Part shown: positions 1-11,137 of the stretch, piece after piece
Numbering within the stretch: the stretch's first letter is position 1
Layout: each line of letters starts with the position of its first letter
NCBI GenBank assembly: GCA_024180945.1
Contig: JAKSGN010000043.1
Location: forward strand, 620,001 to 684,000
Reading direction: 5' to 3'
Source of the DNA: Macrophomina tecta
Taxonomy: Eukaryota > Ascomycota > Dothideomycetes > Botryosphaeriales > Botryosphaeriaceae
Length of the DNA: 64,000 bases
Notes under the pieces: generated by a model
Told to the model about the DNA's origin: nothing
Database searches by the model: none
What the model saw: the letters and a program-made list of their open reading frames with translations, nothing else
Program-made: the position numbers and the translations under genes

Positions 1-1915
1 ATGCACCTCAACTCGGAAATACGGAAGCTATGGAGCAAGACATCTTGTTCGGAAGGATGGATGGATTTTTGATGGGACCAACAACTCAACCTTTACCCGA
101 CAACGTCCCTTTCGATGTGCTTCGAGAGCTCTATTCGATTCCGGGAAGTCCGCTTGCAATTCCTCAACCACCCACGTTTCCTTACACAATGACACAGGGA
201 TCCGCCTATCCATTCCCCGGTATAAATGCTCAGAATGATGCATCAACCCACGATCTACCAAGAGTCATGCGGGAAAGAGTTGCCGGTCTTCCCAAGTTGA
301 GGATAGATTGCGCAGTTCACGACAGCCTTTACCGAGATATCCGGGGGCGGGTCAGGGGCGAACTGGAGGAGAATGTGATCCCAAGAGTCAAAGAGCTCGA
401 GAGGCTTGTTGAGGCATACATAAAGTGCTTCCACTGCCACTTCCCTATCATTCACTTTGCTTCGTTGGACCTTTCAACCACTCCAGGACCACTACTGCTT
501 TCCATATGCGCAATCGGGGCTCTGTACAGACTGGAGCGACGCCGAGCAGTGCAGTTTCATAATCTTGCGAGCTCAGCACTGCACAGCGCGGTCTCGAGCC
601 ACCCGTCAAGTCCAACTGCAACAGCTGCAGCCAGACCACTGTGGGTCATTCAAAGCTGCCTTTTACTTTCCATGTACGCTGCGTTCAGTGGACAGCCGGC
701 TGCCGTCCTTTCCACGGTCGAGAAAATGGGCTTCTTCAAGAATGAGTTCCAACTCAAACGGAATGCACTGCAAAAGGGCAGACAAGATATATCCCGACTC
801 AGCTGGGATGAGTGGATCCTTCGCGAGTCCACGAAACGCTTGCTCTGCGGCATCTTCATCACGGGTAACCTCTTTTCTGTAACATACGGGACGACACCGG
901 TTTTCTCAATCGAACAAGATCTTCAGTTTGAGATGCCCAGCGAGGAAAAGCTATGGGATGCGCAGACGGCTGAGCTTTGGGAAGACGTCAGAGCATCTCG
1001 AAACGCTTCCGATTATCAGATCACTCTGCGTCAAGCAGTAGTGTCTACACTATTCGACCGGAAGGACCACTTCGGCCCGGCCCCCTCCCAAGTCTCCGGA
1101 TTTACTGCCCTCCTCATTACGCACGCGGCAAATGTTCACATGTGGAGCATCCTGCAATTCGTCCAGGCCTTCTCACCTCCACTCGCAAACGAAATCCTGG
1201 CGTCCACCTTTTCCGCTCTGCAACGTTGGCACGCCGCTCTTGGGAATGGCCGCGTCGAAGCACCAGAAAGTGCATATTACAACAATGCGGGAATCCCTCT
1301 GGTCTTCAATTGCTACGCCCTCTTGCGCATCGCCTACGTGCGACTATTCGGTAATGGCGATATTTTCAACAAGATGGTTCTCGTGACGGACGACTTGGAG
1401 GAAATATCTGCTACAATGTCCTCATACGTTGCAGCACCGCAGCCAAGGAGCCACTTCCTCACCAAAGCTATCAGCAGAGCGTACGAGGGATTCATCACTC
1501 CAGTCAGGCTCGGGCACCTGCTTATCAAGAAAACAGCGGCACTCAGTTGGAGCGTCGAGCATGCAGTTGCGGCTTGGGACAGCGTCTTATTTGTTTCAAA
1601 ATGGGTACATGCATTGCAGTTGGAGTCCGCCACGCATCCACCAGACGAGGACGAAAATAGCATAATAATGCAACTCAGGGAGCTCCTGGATGAGATGGAA
1701 TACGACTACGAGGAGAACGGGTCCTTGGCAGCTGCGGTCACTCGGGCTTGGGCGGGATTTTTGACGGACACGTGGGTTTGGGGAGGTAAGTGACCAAGCC
1801 TGATATTGCATAAACTCTCTACTGATCACCTGCTAAAGTCACGCCGCGCATGGGATACACGTTGATGCAGCTTGCGGCCGCTTACGAGGAATCCTACGAG
1901 GGCCTTTCGCCTTAG
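1..1915 (+). CDS. Fungal-specific transcription factor (fungal_trans domain), N-terminus outside window
   Basis: The reading frame is open to the first base, so the Met at base 30 is probably internal and a DNA-binding zinc finger may lie to the left. About 590 residues are visible. Residues from about 100 onward (numbered from that Met) look like the helical fungal_trans regulatory domain, with an FHCHFPIIH segment followed by LLLSICAIGALY. A 53-nt intron (1786-1838, gtaagt...aaag) separates a last exon of 25 codons ending TAG at 1915. This arrangement is common in C2H2-plus-fungal_trans regulators, but the finger type cannot be seen here. It sits at the edge of a set of oxidative enzymes and is the obvious candidate pathway regulator; that role is inferred from position only. 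Confidence 0.8.
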
Positions 1916-1946
1916 CATCTAGCAAGACGTAATACATCCCTTCTTC

Positions 1947-2864
1947 TCACACTGTCTGCGTGCTCTGTGATTCCACCTCGAGAAGGAATTCTAGGAAAGC
2001 AGTCTGGCACTCTTCCGCCATTTCAGTATACTGTATAGTCAGCTTCGCGTCACACGCTGGGCTGCGGAGACTCACGATCTCATGTCCTTTGCCCTCAATA
2101 ACGACAAGTCTTGCGCCGGAGACTTGCTCTTGGATTCCTCTCTGCTCCTCCACCTTGGTCGCCGCACTGTTTGCCGGTGCCAGAATCAACATCGGCACTT
2201 TTATATCCTTCAAGAACGGCCTCGCGTCCAACGTTGACAAGAATTCCGCGTACCCCGCCAGTCCCTCTCCACTCTGTAAACTGATTTGCTCTAACCACCA
2301 CTTGATGTATCCTGGATCTGGACTGGAGACTGTTCCGGGAACTTGAGAAAGACGCTCTGCCCACCCACGGGCCCCGAGCTTTCGGCAAGCCACCGGCCAG
2401 CTTTCTTCGCCCAGGGCAAGCATATGTTGCGCCGCAAGTGGCAGAAATGTCGGACTGGAACAGACAGTGATGGACAAGAGACGGCTTGGATGCCTGGCCG
2501 CCAATGCCTCGGCCAGCATGCCGCTTGTCGATTCCCCAAGGAAGTGTACCTTCTCCAGCCCGAGCTGGTCGAGCGTATCAATGATTTCGGCCAAGATGGT
2601 GTCAAGCGAGTATTCGTAGGCATTGGCGGATGGCACGCTCGAGAAGCCGTGCCCGCGAAGGTCACGTCGGATGACGCGATATTTGCGGGCGAGGATTGGC
2701 ACCCAATGATACCAAAAGGATGCGTGGCGGCCGAAGCCCGGCTGAAGGATGACGGCCTCGCTGGGCTTCCAGGGATCAGTGAAGTCATCGAGAACGTAGT
2801 GTGTGGTCTGCCCGTTGGGATGCTTGATGAACGTGCGGCCTTTGGAGTCGATGACAGGTGCCAT
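1947..2864 (-). CDS. Alpha/beta-hydrolase fold enzyme (lactonase/esterase-like)
   Basis: A single-exon protein of 305 aa. I chose the Met at 2864 (MAPVIDSKGRTF) rather than the upstream in-frame Met, because the extra 53 residues lack any fold motif. Visible features are an oxyanion-hole type segment QPGFG near residue 41, the DLRGHG turn near 68, the nucleophile elbow GESTSG with Ser about 112, and a late GKGHE with the likely catalytic His. Size and motifs match the 3-oxoadipate enol-lactonase-like group of the superfamily, but substrate cannot be assigned. It converges with the regulator gene, the stops being only about 30 bases apart. It is probably cytosolic, with no signal peptide. Confidence 0.8.
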   Translation of the reverse strand: MAPVIDSKGRTFIKHPNGQTTHYVLDDFTDPWKPSEAVILQPGFGRHASFWYHWVPILARKYRVIRRDLRGHGFSSVPSANAYEYSLDTILAEIIDTLDQLGLEKVHFLGESTSGMLAEALAARHPSRLLSITVCSSPTFLPLAAQHMLALGEESWPVACRKLGARGWAERLSQVPGTVSSPDPGYIKWWLEQISLQSGEGLAGYAEFLSTLDARPFLKDIKVPMLILAPANSAATKVEEQRGIQEQVSGARLVVIEGKGHEIVSLRSPACDAKLTIQYTEMAEECQTAFLEFLLEVESQSTQTV

Positions 2865-3094
2865 GTTTGCTGTGGTATTCCCAAACAGGGTGAATTGGGA
2901 GTTGACATTCCTTTGGACACACGCATGTTTAGATACGATATGACCTCGCACGCCCCACTTCACGTACCCCACGCCTCTGTTCCCCGCAGAAATGGATTTC
3001 GGAGCCTTCGAGGCCGCAAGCAAGATGACAGCGGCTTGTCGCAGGTTTAATGCTATCGGACAGGTAAATTCATTGTCTCAATATGAGGTTCCAA

Positions 3095-4119
3095 TCATTC
3101 CGGTCCTCCCAGAAATCTGTATACACTGCTTGCATCCTTCTCCCTGATCTTCGGATCTTCCGCCGCTTCTCGGTACAGCGCCAATGCGGCTTTGCCTGTC
3201 GTCGGCCTCGCGCCCAACTTCTCCGCCATGTCCACCGCCAGCCCGATATCCTTGGGCATCATGAACATTTTGAAGCCACCTTCGTAATCTCTACTACTCG
3301 GCGCTGCAGGATCCACGCCAGGCACGGGACATACCTTGTCCAGCATGAACGTGCTGCCCGTCGACGCCTTGATCACCTTGACTAAGTCGTGCTTGTCTAT
3401 TCCAGCGCGAATACCGAAATTCAGCGCCTCTGCTGTGCACAAATTGACAACGCCGGCGATGTAGTTGTTCGAGATCTTTGCGCCCAAGCCGTTCCCCAGC
3501 CCGCCCAGGTAGAAGACTTTCTCCGGGCTACCCATCATGGCTACCACCGCATCCAGCCGCTTCCGAAACGGTGCATCTGGAGCTGCACCCACGAGAAACG
3601 ATAAATTTCCGGCTGCTGCTCCTGGAACGCCGCCCGAGACCGGTGTATCCACGTATGTCCCGCGACCAGCCTCTGCCAGTGCATTGCCAATCTCCCTCGC
3701 CGTCTCGAAGTCGATTGTGCTACACTCAAGCATCAGACGATCTCCGCTTGGGGGCGCAGCAATCACTCCCTTTCTCTCGTCCAAGTACACAGCGCGAACA
3801 TGCGGTGAGGCGGTGATGATGGAGAGAATGGTGCTGGCATGCTCGGCGACGTCTTTGGCGGAATCGGCCACGAGCACAGGGCCGTGGGACTGGTGTTCGG
3901 TGGCAAACTTCTCGCATGCTGCTGTGTTGAGATCGAAGAGGTAGAGCGGTGTCGCGGGGGGGATTTTCTTGCGGATGTGCGACGCCATCGGGTAGCCCAT
4001 GGCGCCGAGGCCTGCTCACAGTTGCATTAGTTCGAAAAAGGAGACATTCAGCTTAGAGTCGTGTCACCGATGAAGCCAAACGCTCCCTCCGCTGCGTTTC
4101 CATTTGTTCTTGCGGCCAT
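3095..4119 (-). CDS. 3-hydroxyisobutyrate dehydrogenase-like NAD(P)-dependent oxidoreductase
   Basis: Two exons (4068-4119 and 3095-4011) separated by a 56-nt intron encode 322 aa. The intron splits the dinucleotide-binding loop: exon 1 ends in GFI plus the first base of a Gly codon and exon 2 continues GLGAMG, restoring GxGxxG at residues 18-23. Further family signs are the substrate-binding segment DTPVSGGVPGA, and GAKISNNY with the conserved catalytic Lys. It belongs to the beta-hydroxyacid dehydrogenase superfamily (HIBADH, tartronate semialdehyde reductase, GLYR). In fungal clusters such enzymes reduce or oxidise short hydroxy acids or aldehydes; the actual substrate is unknown. It is divergent from the metallo-beta-lactamase gene. 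Confidence 0.85.
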
Positions 4120-4978
4120 CCTAGCCGTTGTTTGATGGTGTAATTTGGTGCAATAGCTCTCTTCTCCACGCTCACATCCTTCGAAGTACTGTCTTTTGTT
4201 CGTACTTGGGGAAAAGTCGCTGCTGGACCCCAGAAGTGGAACCTGTTGGGCTGCAGCTCTTTCGCGGCAAGCTCAAGCCGACTGTCTGCCGAGAGAATCT
4301 GGAGTCGTCCCTGAGGCACCGGTGGGGTCGAGATATGGGGCCGGCGGGGTTAAGCCTACCCCACATATTGCCTGTTCGGGTCCACCGCAGGTAGTCGTTG
4401 GCGTCAGCCCCTCTCCTGCCGGCAATTTCGGATATCTGCGTGCTGAAGAAGCTACAGTCAATTGTAGAAGCTGGATGAAGCGGGGCTGGTATGGTGGCTT
4501 AGGATAAGCAACTACCCAACGGATTCAGTGTTCACGAACCCCAGGTCCTGGGTATGAGGGAGGGTGACAGCACCATCTGCGTACCCTTAGGTGGGTGGGT
4601 TCATTATTATCGAAATAACGTCCTGGGGACAGTTAGAAGACGATAGGCACATATATTGGCGACCGTGCGCAGACATTTCTGCCAATCGACGTCTCATAGT
4701 CGGGCAGCTCTCAAAATAGGCTTTGTGCCTGGCCAGAACCATTTCACGATATCAGTTGTAAAGGCTACTCCGAATTCCCTTCTTCGTAGGATTTGGGCCG
4801 CGAGGAAACCCCGTATTAAGGGTGTGGATACAGTTAGTCAGCTATCGCGGATAAGGGCAGTGTCTGCTCCTCTCTGCCCCCCGCCTCCCTCTCAAAATCT
4901 TCGTCACTCAGCCCCGCGTACCGCGTAGATTCCCGCAGCAGAGCCACAGAAACGCAAATAACTACTAATCGCGCGACA
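4120..4978. promoter_or_regulatory. Divergent intergenic region with GCGGGG sites
   Basis: There is no gene here. This 0.86-kb region is the shared upstream DNA of the HIBADH-like gene (minus) and the metallo-beta-lactamase gene (plus). It contains three sites with a CGGGG/CCCCG core: GGCGGGGT (4343-4350), AGCGGGGC (4479-4486) and GCCCCGCG (4911-4918). Similar sites recur upstream of neighbouring genes. The core GCGGGG also fits the CreA consensus SYGGRG, so a pathway-specific factor is only one possible reading. Confidence 0.45.
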
Positions 4979-5040
4979 ATGGGGCCGTTGCCTCACTTGA
5001 CGCTTCGGTCCAGCTTCGACTGCTGGATGGTGGCAGTCTC

Positions 5041-6064
5041 ATGGCAGAGATGAACAAACTGCATCAAGGAGCGCCCAATTACAGATTCCGAATGTACGAT
5101 TGGGCATTCCATATATTCCACCCCAAGTTAGATCGTCACGTTCTCTGGGACGTTGGAATTGATGGAGTACCACTCCCCGCCCCGCTGTTCGTCCTGTCGG
5201 TAGGCTCTGACACTACCAAAAGAATCCCGATGTTTACCCTGACTGGGTCCAAGCCCATATTTTCGGAGACGTCCATCCAGTTGGCCCTCGTATATCACTC
5301 CAAGAGCAGTTACAAGGGCATGGTGTCTCTTCTGCACAAATAGACTCTGTCCTCTTCAGGCACGCGCCCGCACACCCATATGAAAATCAGCTCCAGCTAA
5401 TGCTTCCATAGCCACGCTCATTTTGACCATGCCAGGCCCATCAAAGACATCTTTCCCAACGCAACGGGATACTTTGGTCCGGGCACAAAGGAACATTGCA
5501 CGCCAGGGCACCTCCGGGATCCGGGACTGCAATGGGATGGCAGGTTCTTTGACCCGGAGAAGGCCACCGAGAATTGGAAAGAATTCAAAGGGCCGTGGGT
5601 TCCGTTTGGTCCGTTTGAGAGGGCGATGGATTTCTTCGGGGACGGCAGCTTTTTCGTTGTTCAAGCGCCTGGTCACATGCCGGGCAATCTCTGCGCAGTT
5701 GCTCGGGTAGAAGGGGGTCATTGGATCCTTCTCGGCAGCGATTGCTGCCATTCAAGGTATGTATTTACATGCATGTCCCCGAAGTCGCCTGCTCACCATA
5801 TTTCATAGGGAACTTCTTGACGGAAAGTTCGATTTTGCCGTGTTCGAGGCACCGAACGGCGTGAAGATGTGCCTGCAGAGCGACATACCAGCAGCGAAAG
5901 GTACGATAAGTCGGATCAAGCAGCTTGAAGACCTCGGAGTGCATGTGGCTCTCGCTCATGACACCACATGGATCAAAGATGGTACAGATGCTGTTCTCAT
6001 GGGTCTTTTGGACGGGGGAATGATGGCCAGTGTGGAGAACATTCTGAAAGGAGAGAGGCCTTGA
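5041..6064 (+). CDS. Metallo-beta-lactamase superfamily hydrolase
   Basis: Four exons are inferred: 5041-5166, 5223-5359, 5412-5756 and 5809-6064, giving 287 aa from the Met at 5041. Exon joining gives SHAHFDHARPI (about residues 88-98), the HxHxDH zinc motif, then QAPGHMPGN with the next metal His, GSDCCHS with the bridging Asp, and ALAHD near the C-terminus with the last His. Intron 2 (5360-5411) begins GC rather than GT. The start is uncertain: the frame is open upstream to 4969 and reads SVQLRLLDGGSL, which looks coding but has no ATG, while a well-placed ATG at 4979 is in another frame. Lactone or amide hydrolysis is the family theme; the substrate is unknown. Confidence 0.8.
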
Positions 6065-6255
6065 AGTTAGCTAAGAACCGGTGAAGGGTCCGCCTTCCTA
6101 AATTACCTGTGTGTTAGCATAGGTTCTCAGACCGAAGAGGGCAAGTGCGGTGCGGGGTATCATGCCACAAATTGCTACCATAAAAGAGCTTCACCGCACC
6201 ACCAATTGTACAGAACACCACCTCCCAAGAGTTGCTTCCTCACCGCGATCCCAAC

Positions 6256-7239
6256 ATGAAAAACTCCCTTCGTATTGGCGTTATTGGCCCTACAGGCTTC
6301 ATCGGCTCATACGTCTGCGTTGAACTCATCCAACGCGGCCATCATGTCATTGGCATGTCACGCAACCCTGAAGCTATCGGCAGCCACGAGAAATACACGC
6401 CAAGGAAAACAGATGTAGATGCAGAAAGCATTGATCAGTTGGCCGAGGCATTCAAGGGGCTTGATGTCCTTATAAATGCCTGGGGTCCACATACTGTGGG
6501 CACAATCAACCTCGTATACAGTGAGTAGCTGGCGTTGTTTGGAGACTTCAAACACTCACGTGTTTCAGTGCCATTTCTGGAAATCACTCGCAAGGTTATC
6601 TTGGCAGCCAAAGTGTCGAAGCTACCGTATCTCATGCAGGTCGGCGGGACAGGAAGCCTTCACATTCCCGGGAGGGGCTCCTTCCAATGCACTGCCGAGA
6701 CGACAGACTTTTGGCTGGCTTACCGTCGTGGCATCGCCGACAGTGAAGCACACACTGCTTACATGGAGGACCGCTTCAGTGATATTGGAGATATTTGGCG
6801 CAGATATCGGAATGCCCGCATTGCAGCCCGGGAAGGAAAGGAAACAGAAGAAACCAAAAGCGTCGTCAAGCAGGTTGAGGATCGCATCCATCAAGGCGAC
6901 CATGCAAAGAACTTTGTTCTCGGGGCCAGGACCAGCTTCATGTTTTTCGACAGCAACACCTCCTTTCGCTGGACCTTCGTTTCCCCGCCCGCCTTGTTTC
7001 GCCCTGGGAAAAGGACTGGAAAGTACGAGGTTGTGGAAGACTATCTACCACTGGAAGGTGATCCGATGGACGGAAAGGATCTGGACGGACGCCTTCGTGG
7101 TATCTCGGTGACAGACCTTGCCATCGCGATCGCAGACGAGACAGAGAAGCAGACCAAAGTGGGCAAACACTGGGCTCCATGGGGCGACTTGTCCAACGAC
7201 GAGCATGCGCCGTGCTACATCAGTCTTGCCGACGTTTGA
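6256..7239 (+). CDS. NmrA/isoflavone-reductase-like NAD(P)-binding protein
   Basis: Two exons (6256-6520 and 6569-7239, intron 48 nt) encode 311 aa. The N-terminus IGVIGPTGFIGSYV has the GxxGxxG dinucleotide-binding loop, followed by VIGMSRNP where the NADP 2'-phosphate-binding basic residue is expected, then DVLINAWGP and QVGGTGSL. These fit the atypical SDR family, in which catalysis and redox sensing both occur. The start at 6256 is the first ATG in frame. A TGCGGGGT site lies about 100 bases upstream (6151-6158). It is tandem with the metallo-beta-lactamase gene, separated by 191 bases. It is probably a reductase acting on a pathway intermediate (inference). Confidence 0.8.
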
Positions 7240-7571
7240 AGACGAACCGGGCATGTACATACATTCCGCAGAAGCTAAACGTAGGGGTAACAAACTGTCA
7301 TTTCTGACCGCGCAACACAATGCAACATTTACTCCAAACCCAAGCCGGGCAAAAGCCGTTTGTGCCCCGCACCCGCGCGCAACACACACCCCCCCCCGTC
7401 CCCCCGCGCTGCAGTCGTTGCCCTCTACTTTTGTGCCCCGCCAAGTGGCTCAGGCGTACGGGCGTTTCAAAAATTCCGAGTATCGCGTCATGACCCAGGG
7501 CTGCTTTTATAGTTTCTAAACCCTCCACGCCGTATTTGCATCCATCGCTCGACCCTGATACTTTTAACACG
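7240..7571 (+). promoter_or_regulatory. P450-1 upstream region with two GCCCCGC sites
   Basis: No coding sequence is seen. Two reverse-orientation copies of the recurring cluster motif occur, GCCCCGCA (7364-7371) and GCCCCGCC (7435-7442), flanking a C-rich tract near 7388-7405. A TATA-like tttatag lies near 7505, about 65 bases before the P450 ATG. Confidence 0.4.
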
Positions 7572-9295
7572 ATGGCCCTTGTCTCCCTCCTGCTATTTCC
7601 TATAGTCAGCTTTCTTTTGTACTATGTTTGGTCGCAACGTCGTCCGAAGCCGCCGAAAGGCCTTCGCGCTGTTCCCGGCCCTGGTGGAAAGCTTCCCATC
7701 ATCGGCCATGCACATTTACTCAAGCCCGAGGGCTCACAGCGACAGTTCATGCGGTGGGCCCAAGAGTACGGGGAGGTTTTCTCTTTGCAGCTCGGCTGGG
7801 ATAATTGGATCTTCCTCAACAGTCCGGCTGCCGTGAAGGAGATAATGGACAGACAATCTGCCTCCACATCAGGCCGGCAGCCAATGCCTGTCGGAGCAGA
7901 CCTTATTTCTGGCGGCATGCGTTTTCTCCTCATGACGTATAGCCCGCGATGGAGGCGTCTCCGATCTATTGTCCACAAGCTTTTAACTCCAAAAGCTTCG
8001 GACACCTTCAAGCCGAGCCAGGAATTTGAAGGCAAGCAGCTCCTCTTCGACATCATGAAAAAGCCGGAGGATACGTACAACCACTGCAGGCGCTATACTA
8101 CGTCTGTGGTCATGACGTCGACTTACGGCAGGAGAATTCCAAAATTCGTTAGTGGATGGCCCACGGTTTGAGGGATGCATGCTGATTACGACCAGGATTG
8201 TGAGGATACCCGAGAGATTTATGGTCTCATGAAGGACTTCCAGGACAACATGCCGCCAACAAACGCCTTTCTTCCTGATCTCATTCCTCCACTGGCGAAA
8301 CTGCCTATCTGGATGCAGTGGTGGAGAAAGCCTGCCCTGGCTATGCAACGTCGACAAACTGCAATTTGGACCAAGTACTGGAACTCTCTCTTGAAACAAA
8401 TTGAAGAGAAAAAAGCCCCAGAATGTTTCGTAAAGCACCTCATCGAAACGGACTACCAGAAACAAGACATCGGCGAGCTGCAGGCTGCTTGGGTTGCCGG
8501 ATGTGAGTTGAAGCCCCTCTGGCGCCTGAAACCGCGGGCTAACTCGAGGTAGCCATGATCGAAGCTGGGTCGGAGACGACATCAGCAACAGTAAACACCT
8601 GCATCAAGTACCTTGCCGCTCATCCAGAGGTACAAGAACGCGCCAATGCCGAGCTCACTGCCGTGGTGGGCGACTCGCGCTCTCCAACATTCGAGGACGA
8701 GGCCGCCCTCAAATATATCCGCGCCATCACGAAGGAGGTGCTGCGCATCCGCCCCATCACAAACATTGGCACGCCGCATTACACCACCGAGCCCGTCCGG
8801 TTCAAAGATTTCTGGATCCCAGCCAACACCGTGGTCACCATCAACCAGTACGCTATCCACTACGACCCAGCACGGTACAAGGACCCGGAGGCGTTCCGCC
8901 CAGAGCGCTACCTCGGGCACCCGCACAAGGCCGGCGTGTATGCCGCTGCGGCTGACCCATACGAAAGGGACCACTTCAGCTTCGGTGCGGGGCGCCGAAT
9001 CTGCTCGGGCATGCACTTGGCGGAGAACAGCCTCTTCATCACGCTCGCCAAGATCCTCTGGGCCTACGAAATCAAACCCCGCACCGGCCCAGATGGCAAG
9101 CCGGAGGTACTGGATCTGTCGGATAGCGGGTTTGAACCGGGCGTCAACACTCTTTCGAAACCATTCGTGGTGGATTTCAAGCCAAGGAATGCGGTGAGGG
9201 AGGCCGTAGTGGTGAAGGAGTGGGAGACTGCGTTGAATGAGGGGTATATGCTGGGGGACAGGAAGGTCAACGCCGATGGAATGGTGGTGCGGTAG
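7572..9295 (+). CDS. Cytochrome P450 monooxygenase (cluster P450-1)
   Basis: Three exons (7572-8147, 8196-8502, 8553-9295; introns 48 and 50 nt) encode 541 aa. An N-terminal membrane anchor (residues 1-20) is followed by a proline-rich hinge containing PGPGG. The I-helix reads AGSETTSAT near residue 300, KEVLRIRP supplies ExxR, and FSFGAGRRICSG holds the haem-ligating Cys near 445. It is an ER-bound monooxygenase needing a P450 reductase. It is clearly paralogous to the P450 at 11584-13309 (shared DPYERDHF, matching helices, same 541-aa length). The pair resembles fungal cluster hydroxylases acting on small aromatic or polyketide substrates; the exact CYP family was not determined. Confidence 0.9.
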
Positions 9296-9672
9296 ATGCA
9301 GGACTGTAAATAGAGCATAATCCGCCCGGACAAAATACGCATATTCTGAGTTACCGAGCATGTAGCCTTTGCGCAGTGTCGACTTTTGATCGCTTGTATC
9401 TAATGCGCGGTGCCTGTTTCGATCAATGGTGGCTTATCACAGATGGAGACGCATGAGGGGTAGCTTTGAACTCATTGCATCGCATGGTTCAGTCTGCGCA
9501 TTGGCAAGATGCGTCTATTGATAACTCTCTCGGGGTATTACTGAGCACGGAAACATGAGGAGAGCCCGACACATTTGACACCCAGTATTCGTAATTTGTT
9601 CTGCATATTCCATACCCCGCTGCCCCGAAAATTTTCCCATACAGGGTTCGTCTGCATCGGCACGATGCACAA
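9296..9672. other. Convergent intergenic region
   Basis: This lies between the 3' ends of P450-1 (plus) and the FAD monooxygenase (minus). No gene is visible. One ACCCCGCT (9614-9621) resembles the cluster motif, but its location between two 3' ends argues that not every copy is a promoter element. Confidence 0.4.
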
Positions 9673-11137
9673 TCATTTCACTGTCGCCGCGATCTTCAGA
9701 TAGTCTGCGGCAGGACCGGCATCAAGCTTTGCTTTATACCTCGCAGTTTCGGGCTCCTCCGGCTCCTGCTCCTTAACATTGTAGTATTGTGTGAAGTCGT
9801 GCTGTAAGGCATATATTCCCTACAGTAAATTACTCAGCCAGTGTCCTTGTAACGAAATAAAGATAAAGAACGCACCTTTTGGAATTCCTTGGAGAAGTCG
9901 CTGTCCACTGCGGCTTTCTTCAGAGCGAGCATAAAATCATCCTCGTCTCCAATCGTCTCCGGATCCTTCCACAACCTCCTGAGGTTTTCCGAAGATATGG
10001 GGTCACTGAGAGTGCGCCATTTCTCTGACCGGATCTCGCTGTATTTATCAAGAATCGAGTCATCCGCCTTCCCTTCGTGAATACCTGCGAGGCAATCGTA
10101 GAGACCACCGACATCGATAATGCCTCCAGTGAGTCCCATGCCGCCACTGGGCTTATGTCAAGAATACTCAAAATAAAGCGGAGGGCGCAGTGGCTTACAA
10201 TGGGTTGCATAAATGTGCGGCATCCGCTGCCAACAGAAACCGCCCAACTCTCATGCTGTCCGCGATACGCTGGTGGATCTTGTAAGGGCTGATGTTGACA
10301 ATCTTGTACTGATCAGGCTTGGGGTTCCCTGGCAGCATCTTCTCAAACTTCATCGGCTGGCGAGCGAGCAGCTCCTCGTGTGTCAGGCCAGCAATATCAC
10401 CGTATGTGACCCGGTACATTCCATCCTTTGAGATTTTGGCGGCCATGTAGTAGTCCTCCGGGTGCACGATGAAGTTGGAGTCCCACCACCCGAATTGTTC
10501 GAAATCGTAGTAGACCTGTAGGCTGTCAGCGACCCGATCGTTCAGCTTCAATAACGGGGAATCTCACATTAGTAGCAACGATTTGCTCATCCCAAGTCCT
10601 TCCGGGGAAGTTCCAGTCTCCGAACAGGTTCCGTCGGATTTGACTGTTCGCGCCGTCACAGCCTACAATGTAGTCGGCCGAAAATCTCTTCCGGCCTTCG
10701 TTTTCCACATCCACGTCGATCCATGCCTCTTTCTCGTCCTGGCCCTGGGAGATAACCTTGTGGCCGTATTTGACCGCGGCATGCGGGTGCTTGACGAGAT
10801 GCTCATAGAGGATTTGGCTGACGCGCTGCAGCGACAGACAGATCATACGGTCAATCGACACCATATCGCCGTTATTCAATCCGGCGATGAAGGTTCCATC
10901 CGGCTTCCTCCAGCAAACACCATCGGGTTCAAACGCCTCAGCGCGGAGCTGCTTTATGATGCCCGCACGCCTCAACTCATAGACGGCCGGGGGTGCGTAG
11001 TGGGTTGCTCGTGGGGAGGGATCCAAGTCATGGTTTTGTTCGAGGACATCGACCGGGATTCCTCTGTTGGCGAGGAGGAGTGCTAGGAGTAGGCCCGAGG
11101 GCCCGGCCCCAACGACAAGGACTTTGTGGATGGCCAT
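9673..11137 (-). CDS. FAD-dependent monooxygenase (phenol/3-hydroxyphenylpropionate hydroxylase-like)
   Basis: Four exons (10568-11137, 10199-10515, 9876-10146, 9673-9819; introns 52, 52 and 56 nt) encode 434 aa. The N-terminus has GAGPSG (residues 10-15) for FAD binding and DVLEQN ending the second strand. IVGCDGANSQIRR is the DG motif, and LLAADAAHLCNPFGGMG takes the place of the GD motif, with Ala before the Asp instead of the usual Gly. This is the FAD_binding_3, group A aromatic hydroxylase fold, which inserts oxygen into activated aromatic rings with NAD(P)H. No signal peptide is seen. It is divergent from P450-2 over 446 bases, suggesting co-regulation. Its presence makes an aromatic substrate likely for the cluster (inference). 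Confidence 0.88.

Noticed and set aside
2343..3050. Plus-strand open frame over the alpha/beta-hydrolase
   Set aside because: Antisense to a protein with a complete catalytic signature.
5167..5343. Continuous reading of the metallo-beta-lactamase frame to a stop at 5343
   Set aside because: The translated segment loses family resemblance after DVGIDG. Removing a 56-nt GT-AG intron (5167-5222) restores NPDVYPDWVQ and leads on to the zinc motif.
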